This document shows positions 24,618 through 36,007 of a DNA stretch of 64,000 nucleotides, one piece after another. Made by a program: the position numbers and the translations under genes. Location of the stretch: assembly GCF_002999335.1 (NCBI RefSeq), contig NW_020312624.1, forward strand, positions 62,001 to 126,000. The letters are read 5' to 3'. Under the pieces are notes generated by a model that was not told the origin of the DNA, searched no databases, and was given only the letters and a program-made list of their open reading frames with translations. The stretch comes from Cyclospora cayetanensis (lineage: Eukaryota > Apicomplexa > Conoidasida > Eucoccidiorida > Eimeriidae). The stretch's first letter is position 1. The number at the start of each line of letters is the position of its first letter.

Positions 24618-27600
24618 GGCGCAAGGCGTTGCAGTCTATGGAAAACGCAGAGTTCAGGTTCAGAAAGAGATGCTCGCATGCACGGACGCGCAGCTCACTG
24701 TGGAGGTCTCACGACGGCCGAAGCTCTAATCTGCGGCCGAAAGATGTGGATAAAAGTGCGGATGTAGTTAATTCTCCTTTTGCTGCTGCTGCCGCGTTTG
24801 CTGCTGCCGTCGCTCCAGCGCGGGGGCATGTAAGAAGGATTAAACAACAGCGCAAACTGGCCAAGAAATCCGGAGCAAACTTGAAAGTTTCAAGCGAAGA
24901 ATAAAGCATGAAACCGGAAAGACGGATGCTGGAGAGGGCCGAGTTTACGAGGAAGCCTTGGGTGTACAACGAATACCCTCTGGCATTAGTTGCCGCTACA
25001 ACAGCCCCATTGGCACTGTGGCGGAATGCAGCCGCCCGGCATGTAACCGCCGAACATTTTCATGCAGCATTCCACGTTTCCGTTATTTTTCGTCTTTTAT
25101 TGCGAATAACTGTGTCTTTAGCGGAAGACGCACGCGGTACAGCAGGCAGCTGCCGTGGGACGGTCAGCCGCCAGCACCAGGCGAATTCAGGCATCGCACG
25201 CCGAGAGCCATAAGAGGCCCCCGGCCGTCGTTAATGCAGTTTAGGGGCGCCATAAAAACCACTGCCGCAGTATGAATAGGTCCTAATCTTTCGTATGGCT
25301 TATTGCTTCAAATGCGAGTTCTGGCAAAACGCAGCAAGCGCCTATTGCAAGAGCCGCCATGCACATTTGTACACCTGGCTGCTTAATCTACAGAGAAGAA
25401 TGACCCTTGGCAACCCTTAGGCAGGCGCTCTAAGTAATCGGGGATCGTTCCGTGGCTCCTCGTAGGCCAAAGAGGCCGCACAAATGCACTGGTCACGGTG
25501 AAAGCACTCCGATCAGACATTCTACAATTCTTGGTGTAACACCTTACCCAGGGTCTTTTTAGAGGTTTCATTGTTTCCTTGAACCAATGCAAAAAGGGAC
25601 AAAGAGCTCTTACGTGTGCCAATCTCAGAGAAGTTTTCTCCTAGGTGTCTCCCTCCGGTCTTCTCCCTTTCAGGGTGTCAGCATGATAGGAAAGAGGGAC
25701 AGCTTAGGTGAATGGGCGCTTCTGTAGCCTTTAACAACTCCGAGTTTTCATTTGCACCCAGGTACACAACAATCTAATATTCATCGACAAACGGCTTCGA
25801 CGTATACATGTAGTATGTGGAGCATAGGCTACATAGTGAATTTCTGCAGCACTTGGTATTTCTATTAATGTGTAAAGACTTGAGTAACTGCTTTATCTGA
25901 AGGAACATCTGATTTCCTGCAGAGTAGACTTGGCTTGATGCAGTAGGGCGCAGAGTGTGCGTATGCATTAGACACAGTGCGCCGCCTGCTGTGACTGCTC
26001 GGAGTGTTTAGAGGGTGCAGCAACGCTGATCTCAGCTATGGCTCTCCCCTCACGTGGATCGCATGACGGCATGAGGGTTTAACGGAAAAAATTTCCCTTG
26101 GTTTATCGATCAATAACTTTATTGTGCGCTTGCATTGAGTCCACATACAGGCTTCTTTGTTCGCAGACCTTAGATGGAATGCTGCAGGTTGTAGTACCCC
26201 ATGTTTTAAAACAGTTGTTTTTCGATCATTTAATGGCTTTAAATGCAGTGGTATGGCGGCTTTCCCTAAAACATTTTTTCTTTTCGACTGATTCAGTCGG
26301 TAATTCAATAACTTGTTTCTCGTTGGCAGTGGGCTTGAAAAAGGTTATCCTGGCACTGGACGCTGACTATTTCTCTCTACCCTTTGTTTTAACTCCACCT
26401 AAGCCTGTATGCTTTTGCCAAGTGACCCAGCCTCGACATCTACAAGTGTGTTCTAAAGCTCGGCTTGGCACTTCCTTTTCAGCCAAGGATGCTAAAGGTG
26501 CGCCCATTTTTCCCTTAACTTTCACGTAGCCCATGACTTTAGGACTCCCAATGGGCGGAATTTCGTTCGCTGGGTTTCTGCCCTTCCTGTTTTCACCTAA
26601 CGGGAGACTTCTTGTGAACTTCATATTAACCACTATCAGAGCAGATATTTGTTCACGCTGTGGCTTTTGGGAGCCAAAGATATATATTCCTTCACATGAC
26701 AAGCTATTCATTGAGCTCCTTTCATAAGTTTTTTAGTTCCCTCAGTGATTGCTGTCGGGCTGATCTCAGCATACACCCAAAAGAAAAGGCTTGTATGAAG
26801 GCTTGAACTGTAGTGATTTCCGCAAGCAGATGACCTCCTCTGTATACATTAGGCGACAATTCTTGTGGCACTCCTTCTTTTAGTAGACAGCTCGCACGGA
26901 GCACTCGCATGTCTTTGCTTCAGGGACACAAGGCGAGGTCCATCTCCAGCCGGGTAGCAAAATATTTCGTAGTCATCCATGGAAACGTAGAATCCTGGTT
27001 CGCATGGCAACATCATTCACATACCCATAAACATTTTCTCGACTAAAATTGTGATGTTTTGGTACCAATCAGAGAGCTCGTGCGTTTACATCCTCAGGCG
27101 ATTCAGCCTCTGTAGCCCGGAAAGGTGCCCTGCCTCCGTCATCATCCATCGCCACAGGGATTTTTCTCTCAAAATGTTTCGAGAGAAAATAAGATTATTG
27201 GCATTCAAATAATGTTATTGAATCCAGACAACTAAATTTGTGTGGTAAACCTGACACTGGTAAGGCTCCACCTAGGGTGTCGGTAGGCAGACACATCTCT
27301 CCACATTTAAACTTCTTTGAATAGACCCCGGTTATTCTTCGCTCTGCGGTCTCCCTTAGACTTCCCCATACACTGGCCAAGGTCCAACAACGGTGAGTGT
27401 AGCTGGATCCTGTAAGCACTCCGAGCTTTCACAGCTCGTTGCCCCTTGTTCAACTAGCTACACATGCACGCATCGCTGCGGTTTATTGTATCCAGCGAAT
27501 GCCACCCTGCACAGGCTGAGGGCTAAGAGCAGACAAATCAACTAGGTGATTCTTTATGAATTCATGGGAAATTCCGCCAGCTTAGTAAAAGGCGTTCGTA

Positions 27601-28330
27601 GGTGCCGCTTAGCCCCCAGAGGTTACCTCCCAGCGGGGAGCTTGTCCAGTTACCCGTACGCTCCTGAACTCAGTGAGTTGGAAAGTTCTTTGGTTTGTCC
27701 CAAGATGCTACAGAGGCTTTTTGAATCAGCCACAAACATCGTGGTGTGTAGCAAGGCTCGAGCTCTCTCCTCTAGGTAAGCGGAGGGTGAAGTGTATCGA
27801 ACTTTCGGTTTTTTCCAATCCTGACAGCACAGAGCAGTAGTGCTGCAGCCTAGTGGTGTGGCGATAATGAATGCGCACTAAACAAGGAAAACCGGCACTG
27901 CATAAGGGAGACTCGCCGTTCAGTTTCCCGACTGGAAGAAGTGTGGCTGGGCCCCTTTTCCGCCGCCACGCCGCGGGGGCCCCCACGGGGCCCCCGCCAC
28001 TGGGGCCCCCTACGGGAAGGAGCTTTGTGGCACTCCTGCTGCCCCGAAAGCGGGGAAAAAAGGAAAGGCGAATGAGGAATGTGTTTTTAGAAATATCCTG
28101 AGGTGTGTGTGGCTAGAATTTCATTCACGGGGTGTAGGTACCCCGGCGACCCCGAAGAAGATGCGGCCTTCGGGAATTGTCGGTGCCCCTTATTCGTCTC
28201 TCCTGTTGCTCTGGCAAGCCTTTAAACGTCGAAGCGCTCGATGCTGGAAGGGCGGTTGCTCTCTGCGCGCAGGGGCTTTCCCCTTTGGGGAGGCGGCTCT
28301 TTCTGGCTGACGCTGTTGGGGGAGTCGGGC
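24618..28330. other. Repeat-poor region with no supported gene
   Basis: Immediately right of the Hsp40 ATG, a + frame (24629-24901) contains RRIKQQRKLAKKSGANLKVS and could be an exon of a divergent gene, but nothing ties it to a family. From about 25.0 to 27.9 kb the sequence is balanced in composition, lacks CAG runs and TG microsatellites, and has only short frames on both strands. Close to 27.95-28.01 kb there is a cluster of GGGGCCCC palindromes just upstream of the HflX-like gene. Confidence 0.5.
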
Positions 28331-31300
28331 ATGGCTCGTGTCATCAGTGAGCCTTGCAAGAAGGCGATCCGCAGTGCCTGCGGCAGCGACGGCAGTGGTG
28401 GCCAGGGGAAGCTGCAATTCCTTGCGCCGGGAACCTCTTCAGTCGAACTGCCGAGTTGTCTGTCATGCTCCCTGCCATGTTGCTTGCCGTGTCATCAAGG
28501 CGCTGCTAAATACCGCGGTTCTGCGCCTTTCGCGTTTGGTTTCACCGTGAGGGGCAGTTTTCTCGAATCGCGTCGCCAGTTTGGCAGCAGCACTGCTGCT
28601 GAGGGCCTTCTTTCTGCGTCTGCTACGCCGTGCTCGGGGGGGCCCCCTGGGAAGCGCAACGCCCTCGTGCTGCATGCGATTCCTCCGCCTTCTCGCCGAC
28701 AAGCTGGCAGTGGTGGCGCTAAGACGCGGGAGGTAGCTCTTAGACCTTGACCTTAAGCGGAGCATGACTTCTGGCGCAGCCGTTGAGAACGTGGCGTCAC
28801 TATCCCCCTCTTCCAAAGGAAGGCTTGCCTCCGGTGTGTATTCGCCATGCGTGTCTGCAGGAGTACATTAGGGAGGCGGAGGAAACATGCAGTCTGGCAA
28901 GGGCTGCAGAGTTTCGGCTTCTGCATTATCACCGCCTCGGTAAGGCAGAAGACGGAAGACGGTAGGATGGAAGGATAGAAATACATGCATGAGGCCATCA
29001 GAGAAGAAGTTACGTCACTGTGCTCTCTGGCGAGTTTGGAGTCTTCTGCAGTGAGGGATGTGGGTGTTTTCGCGTGCTTGTGCAGGGCAGAAAGGTCCTA
29101 TTCGCGAAATTTGTGGCGAGGCTTCTGACGCGCTGACAGACAGTTTGCTGCAACACCCTCAGCCCTCAGATTCCACGCCTTTGTCAGACCGAGGAATTGC
29201 CGAGGCGGCTCTTCTTCGTCTAAGGCGCATTGATCGGCATTTCTTCTTTACCAAGGGTCAAGTCCGCCATCTCAGACTCGAAGAGCTCGCTTGCCAAAGG
29301 GGCGGCGAACAGCGCTGCAGACTGACTCACTTGACTGACTGACTGACTCAGTTGACTGACTGACTCACTTGACAGACTGACTGACTCACTTGACAGACTG
29401 ACTGACTCACTTGACTGACTGACTGACTCACTTGACTGACTGACTCACTTGACAGACTGACTGACTCACTTGACTGACTGACTCACTTGACTGACTGACT
29501 CACTTGACTGACTGACTCACTTGACTGACTGACTCACTCACTTGACTGACTGACTCACTTGACTGACTGACTCACTTGACGCCACACGAAGCGGATGCCA
29601 GGCTGCTGTGGCAATAGCGGTGCTTCTTGTGGGGTGTCTGTTCTTGATGCTGCTTTGTAGCGGGAGGAACTCTGCAGTTTTCTGCAGGCGCATCCCTGCA
29701 GCTGCGTTATCATCAGCAGCAGCAGCAGCGGAGGGGGGGTTAGCGGCAGCGGCCCCACACAACAGCAGCAGCAGCGTCTGGAGCGGCTGTTTTCCTCAGT
29801 TTTTGCTTCAGCTGCAGCAGGGGACATGCGTAACGGGGGCCCCTCTGTTGGGAGCCCCTCTGTTGGGGGCCCCATGCGTCCGCCTGAGGGGCCCCCAAGG
29901 CTGGAGGTGCTTGACAAGACGCAGCTCGTGCTCCAAATCTTCGCAAGCAGAGTCAATAACCAACTTGCAGGCTTCCAAGTCAGCTCCTTCGGCAGTAGGA
30001 GGCCTCCTCGGGAGGCAGTGTCTTAGTCCTCGCCTGGGAAAGCGCTTAAATGCGGTCCTTTATAGGCCTCGAGGGCGTAGGTGACATACGTACATACATA
30101 GAGATACATACAGAGATACATGCATACACAGATACATGCATGCACAGATACATGCATGCACTTACATACAGGGACATGCATACACATACGTAAATACATA
30201 CACAGATACATGCACGCACAGATACATGCATACACTTACATACAGGTGCATGCATACACATACGTAAATACATACACAGATACATGCACGCACAGGTACA
30301 TGCATACACTTACATACAGGTGCATGCATACACATACGTAAATACATACGGATACATACACTTACACGCATGCAGATACATACAGACACTTACACACAGG
30401 TACATGCATACACATACGTAGATACATACAGATACATACATAGACACATGCGTACACAGATACATGCATGCACAGATACATGCATACACTTCCACACAGA
30501 CACTTACACACAGGTACATGCATACACATACAGACACATACACTTACATACATACAGATACACACATATACAGATACACACAGATACATACACTTACACA
30601 CACAGATACATACAAAATACAGGTATATCCAGATACAGAAAAACAGAGCGACAAAAACAGACACAGAAAAGCGTCTTTTCCTATTGATCCTGCTGTCTAT
30701 GCGTCTTTGGTATGCTCTGCAGCTGGCGGCTGCCTCGTTGGATCGTCTGTCTGCAGTCCTTTTGTCTCCTGGGACGCCCCTGTGCCTTCTTGCGCGCGCC
30801 TTGCGTTTTCTCCCCGCGGTCCGTCCATCAAACCGTAAAAGCTGTGCACACCCTTCAACTTCATTGCACTGCATCTTGAAGCAGAGCTAGACTGGTGCAT
30901 GTCGGTGTTTGCACCGTCTGCTTGCGGATGGCGCTATGGTCGAGGCTGTAGAGCAGCGTAGCGCTTTAAAATCACAGTCAAAAGCTTTTCTTTGACTTGC
31001 ACTGGCGTTTCGGCTGAGTTTTTGCGTGTGCGTCAGACCCCTTGGGCGGCGCACCTGGAAGCTTCCCTTAAGGGGCCCCTTGACAAAAAGGGGGCCCTCA
31101 GGGAAATACTGCGTCTCAAACGCACCTTCAAGGAAAAAATAAAAAAGGTAAGGTCTCTGTCTCTGTGTGCATGTGTGTATATGTATATGTGTGCATGTAT
31201 GAATGCATATGTGTGGGATTAACGGTTTTTGTAAAAGCTGTCGAGCTCTGCGCATGAAGACAAGTCTCTTCTTAAAGAGGTCGTCTCTTTGCTTTCCTTG

Positions 31301-33261
31301 GCTTCTTGGAGTAGCACGAGACAGAGCATGAGAAAGAGAATGACAGCGTGTCTGTGTATCCTTGTGTGTGTGTGCGTGTCAGTGTATCCTTGTCTCTGTG
31401 TGTCTCTCTCTCTCTATGCGTGTATAGCTTTGTCTGTGTGTGTATAGCTTTGTCTGTGTGTGTATCTTTGTGAGTGTGGGTGTGTGTATCAGTATCTGTG
31501 TCTGTATCTTTGTGTGTGTATCCTTGTCTGTGAGTGTCTGTGTATGCATACTTGTATGTTTGTCCGTGTCTGGCTGTGCAACCTAGTGTGTGTATCCTTG
31601 TCTCTCTCCCTCTCTCTCTCTGTGTCTTTGTGTGTGTGTGTTTATGTGTTGTAACAGGAGGAGCAGCAGCTCGCTGCCTCGCTTCCGAACCGCAAGGGTC
31701 TTCCCGTAGTTGGTTTGGTGGGGTATAGCAGCAGCGGCAAGACGGCTCTTTTGAACCGCCTGTGTGGGACGATGGAAGCGTCAGACGAAGCGCTCTGTGT
31801 GACTTTAGGAGTAATACAAAGGCGCTGTACCTTGCGCGGCTTGGCAGTCCCCCTGGATGTCTATTCCACGTCTGCAGACGAGAGGGGTGGATTTTCTTCC
31901 TGCGAGCAGGCAGAGAGGACGCCTGCGTCCTCTGCAACACCGCAAGCGGGCGAGTTGCCTCCTCAGCAGTACGGGGGGGGGAACTCCCCCCTTCCCCCCT
32001 CGAAGGAACGAGGCGGTTCGCGAGGGCAGAAGAGGGGCCCCCAAGAGGCTGCTGCGTGTACTGCGGTGCCTCGCTGTGAGTTTTTCGTGCTGGATTCTGT
32101 CGGATTTGTGGATGGAATCGCCCCCATGGCAAGCGACATCATTCATCAAGGTCTTCAAGTGGTTGCCGCCAAAAGCACCTTGTTGCTGCTAGTGGTGGAC
32201 CCCTTGCACCCGCGCTGGCGGGAGAGGAGAGACTATGCGCTGCAGTCTCTGCTGCGGCAGCCTCTCCGCCTGAAGAGGGCTTGTGACAGCGCGTGTGAAA
32301 GCGAGTCAGCAACCCCTTGCAGCAGCTCTACCCCCGCCAACACCGAGGACAAAGGCAACACCCCCTCCTCTCTGTGGGAGGCCGTGCAAAAACGATTCAA
32401 AGGTCGCTTGCTCGAAGTCTGGACGAAAGCAGACAAAATCGAGACGCAAGAGGCGCTGGAAGCCATCCAACATCAACTCCCGCCAAACGCCGTATTGGTG
32501 TCTTCCGTTGACGGCACTGGAATCTACGAGCTCGCCCACGTAAACCCCAAGGCCTGAGTTCTAAGCCCTTAAGCCCACAGGCATTGCTTGTCGCAGGCTA
32601 AACATTCCCACCTTCATAGGAGGTCTAGCACCCCCCTCGCCGTCTGGCCCTTCAAGGCGCTGTGCAGCGGCGAGTGCTGCTGCTCAGCGCCTTCGAAATC
32701 TTCTACCCGGTGTGCCCTTAGGGGTGTTTTAGATGGCTCTGCCCCCTCTTTCCCCCCGCCAGGCAGGCGGGCAAGCAGGCATCAGCGGCCATGCGTGCGC
32801 TCTGGTATCCTATCCTTACGCAGCTCCTCCGGAAAGCCTTCGAGCATCTGGAAGGGCAGGAGGAGGCGCTTGTTCTTTTCGACGCCGAAGCAGCTCCTCA
32901 GGCTCTTCAGTACCTCCATAGACATACCACGGTGAGCGCCTCCGAGAGGCATGCCACATGCAGCGGCATCATATTACATCGCCAGAATCGCTCCAAGGCA
33001 AGCAGTGTCGCTAATAATGACTGATTGAGCGTCCGTCCTTTACTGGAGTAGTGTGGCTTTGTGCTATAGGTGTACACGCAATCTCTGTGCGCTACTCCAG
33101 ATGGGCGTGTCTCTCTGCGGGTGACTGCGTCTCGAGACACCCTCCTGAAGGCGGCAGCGGCTCTCTCGTCTGTGAGCATGAAGTTTTTAAGGCAAGATCA
33201 AGAACACCAACGCCTAAGAGAGGCGCGAGGCACACAGGCTGACGAGTTGCCAAAGGCCTAG
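28331..33261 (+). CDS. hflX: HflX/GTPBP6-type GTPase, multi-exon
   Basis: A ribosome-associated GTPase; HflX splits or rescues stalled ribosomes and GTPBP6 acts in mitochondrial ribosome recycling. N-terminal HflX domain pieces: LVLHAIPPPSRRQ (about 28660), LQEYIREAEETCSLARAAEF (about 28860), FFFTKGQVRHLRLEEL (about 29240) and LEVLDKTQLVLQIFASR (about 29900), the last almost exactly the HflX DRTQLILDIFAQR motif. An exon ending at 31147 holds the Lys/Arg-rich helix before the G domain. Exon 31658-32539 has G1 VGYSSSGKTALLNRL, G3 DSVGF (DTVGF in most HflX), G4 TKAD and G5 SSVDGTG. The last exons, about 32789-32931 and 33070-33261, give the small C-terminal domain and end in ADELPKA. The Ser-rich insert after G1 and the changed G3/G4 are unusual. 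Start 28331 (MARVISEP) is the first ATG of the frame; ATG 28338 in another frame gives a more presequence-like, Arg-rich N terminus. Organelle targeting is inferred. Several internal joins are open. Confidence 0.85.
29325..29580 (+). repeat. Tandem repeat of tgactgactcactt, 17/21-bp units
   Basis: About 14 irregular units built from (TGAC)n plus TGACTCACTTGAC, some carrying cagactgac. Each unit contains a TGACTCA heptamer. It sits between two HflX exons, probably inside an intron. Confidence 0.9.
30085..30645 (+). repeat. ACATAC-type minisatellite with about 74-bp higher-order unit
   Basis: Degenerate (gatacatgcatacac)n DNA. The sub-motif cacatacgtaaatacat recurs at 30183, 30257 and 30331 (74 bp apart), with a diverged fourth copy at 30411. 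It lies within a HflX-gene intron. Confidence 0.88.
31340..31655 (+). repeat. TG/TCTC microsatellite in the intron before the HflX G domain
   Basis: About 300 bp of (tgtgtc/tgtgta)n and tctctctc between the donor at 31148 and the acceptor ending at 31657. Confidence 0.88.
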
Positions 33262-36007
33262 TTCTTCAAGCGCGGGCTAGATGGGGGGGTTGGGTTGGAG
33301 GCGGGGTGAGGTGTTTTTTAACTGCGGATGCACATTATTTACGGGGAACCTGACAACTCCTGCATTTAGCCGGCTCAGAAAGCACGTGCCTTCTCCTTAA
33401 GAAGGATGCCTTGGCTTTCGCTTAGTCTGAAACCTTAGAGGACGCAGTAAGACCAGTAAGGGAGAGACAGCGAGCTAGAGTCCACGGAAACCAAGCCTCA
33501 GCAGGGCAGCCAGTTTCTCAACTGAGAACCTTGCAGGCCTTCCATCTACTGAATAGGAGAAGCCCTAGAGCGGCAAACTTGGTGCGCACTGGCCTCCCTG
33601 GTAGGTACACGTTTGACCCCTTACGGTGCAGCGTCTTCAGTAAGGGCCTTCACAAGAGAGAACGCCCCCTTTAGCTCTCGATGAGCGCGCAGGCTTCACA
33701 AAACGTGCGGCACATCGCTTCACAAGGTCCTTCCTTCTCTTCTGGCCTTCACAACGCCACAAAGGATTGCCGGAAAGTGATGCAGGAAGCGTAAGATGCG
33801 CGTTGTTGCACCCTCTAATCCTCTGGAATACTACTTCTTCCCACCGAGGGGCGCACAGCAACTTAAGAAACAGGCACAAGGATAACTCACACGCCGGTGG
33901 TAGAAAGCTAACTGACCCCGTACTCTGCAGCAACTAGCATATAGATATATACATGTGTATGTACAAACAGGCAAGCTACCGCTACAGAGTCACTACTGGG
34001 CTCTGCTACATACAAGCCTGGTGTATGACGGGGGCTGAGCGTGTACCGTGCCCTCCATAGATACATCTACGCCTGGGCCGCAAAGCTACAAAGCGTCACC
34101 GCGCAAGCATCCTCGCGCAGCGTGTTCCCTGCGAGCTCATACGCAGAAATTGCATCTGCTCAAGAGCTGCACAGAGCCAACAGGATGTCCAATCCCTAAG
34201 CACCTTATTTGGTGATGTAGCACTTTTTATAGGAATCCCACCCCCGGCTTCCCCTAGGAAGGAGACACCTGCCTGTAGCCTCAGACCAAATATAGGCAAC
34301 TTAGTCTAAAACCATGAAGCATTCCTTGTCAAAGGGATTGTAACGGGCTAAGCCACATGTAAAACGCGCCGATACTCATGTCAGATCTAGTTAGGACAGT
34401 GAGAGATTTAGTTTTCATTGTTTTTGCGGGTTTCTAATTTATCGCGAAGCAGCGTGAGCTCGATGCAAGAAAACGAAATGCTATGTGCGGCCTTTGGAGA
34501 TGGTGCTGGATGCGGCAAGCTGTGACTGCTCAAACGCCGTGCATAGAGGATGCAGCAGCTATAGTCGGGCGGCTGTCCCTCTCTCGGTTACAAGGAATTC
34601 TGCGAGCCGCAGGTAGCAGGCTAAGATGGGGGGCTGTTCTGAAATGCGTCCAACAGCCTTCTATTAAGCACAGGTTGCACCTGCGGTTGTGTCGAGCCAA
34701 CAATACGCTGCAGTAACCTAGATGAACGTACGGGCAAACCAGGTAGGTGATTCTCTAATTCATAGCTAGATACACCCGGGGTACTAGACAGTAGTGTATG
34801 CGCTTTGCTTAGCCCAGTACTTTGTTTGATTTGAGTCTTACAATGTCTGAGTCCTTAGCTTACTCTGGCCCCCATAGCAGACCAACAGGGAAACAGGCCA
34901 GCCAAGCATTCAGTTCTTCTATATGCGAGCTCGCATTCAAGTACACCCAGTGTTACGCAAAGTGCCTCTAGTTTCGCTTGGGCGCGCACGCTCCCTCGGT
35001 CCAAAAAAAATCCAAAAAAAACGCAAGAGTTAGTCGAAGCCCCAGGAGGCGGTGACTGCACGGCTTTTGAAGAGGTGATGTGCAGACAGCTATTTGTGTA
35101 TTTACCGCTATCTTCTAGCTCCCCCTGCTGCTGCAAGGAGGAAAATCGGCTGTCCATGCTAAGGAGAGACGAGCAACATTCGCAATTCATCTATTTTTGT
35201 AGGACGCTGCAAACCGTTCCGATGCTGGCATTCGCACACACACGCTTGAATGACAGGTAATCCTACTCCAACATGCTGGTTATACCGAGAAAGCGAGCTG
35301 TCATTTTCCTCGAGCACGTGTTTCAGGGGTCCTTTTGCACTGCTTCCCATGCCATCCAGACTCGCAGCCCCGTCAGCATCGGTGAAGCCGCAGGTGTTGC
35401 TCGAGCAACCCCTCCAATAAACACCTGTTCGCTCCGGCCTCCGGACTTGAAAGCCACTGAGGAAAATGCTTTATGCGTTTTCTTGCTGCAAATTCACGTG
35501 TTCCTGCAGCAGGAACCGCGAAAAGGAGCAGGGGCATCACCAACCCCCCTTCTACCCAACGGCAACCCCGCCACACACGTCGAAAGAGTCTCTCGTATTC
35601 ACTCAGAGGCCCTCTACAGAAAGGCATGCACGCCTTTCTGCAGCTGCTGCATACCATCCCATTTCTCCAAAGCCTCCATTTTGATCCTTCGAGACATCGA
35701 TCGCGAATCAGCAAACACAGCTCCCTCATATGAACCCCTCTGAGGAGGGGCCCCCAGACCACCCTTGTCGGGGCACTTTCCAGTGTATGGCGACTCCTTC
35801 GCCTCTTTCCCTCTCTGCCCTCATTGCAGGTGCTCGAGATCTGAATCTTTTGAGGGCCCCCGCGCCTCGCTGGGTGTGCGTGCCCTTCTCGAGGGGGCCC
35901 CCCAAGGGCGCAGCATGCCCTGCTGCTGCCTGCTATGAGTAACAGGGGCCCCCAGGAACTCCGGCAGCAGCAGCACCACCACCATCACCACCAACCCCAC
36001 CCTCAAG
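33262..36007. other. Intergenic, repeat-poor; nothing supported
   Basis: No family motif or splice-linked frame was found. Four GGGGCCCC-type palindromes occur at 35744-35955, just before the CDC45 start. A + frame at 35273-35743 is open but has no recognisable content. Confidence 0.5.

Noticed and set aside
30085..30645. CRISPR-like spaced repeat
   Set aside because: The repeats are contiguous, degenerate microsatellite DNA without unique spacers, and the genome is eukaryotic.
31272..32132. 286-codon minus frame opposite the HflX G domain
   Set aside because: It crosses a TG microsatellite (Thr/His repeats) and the antisense of the conserved P-loop exon.
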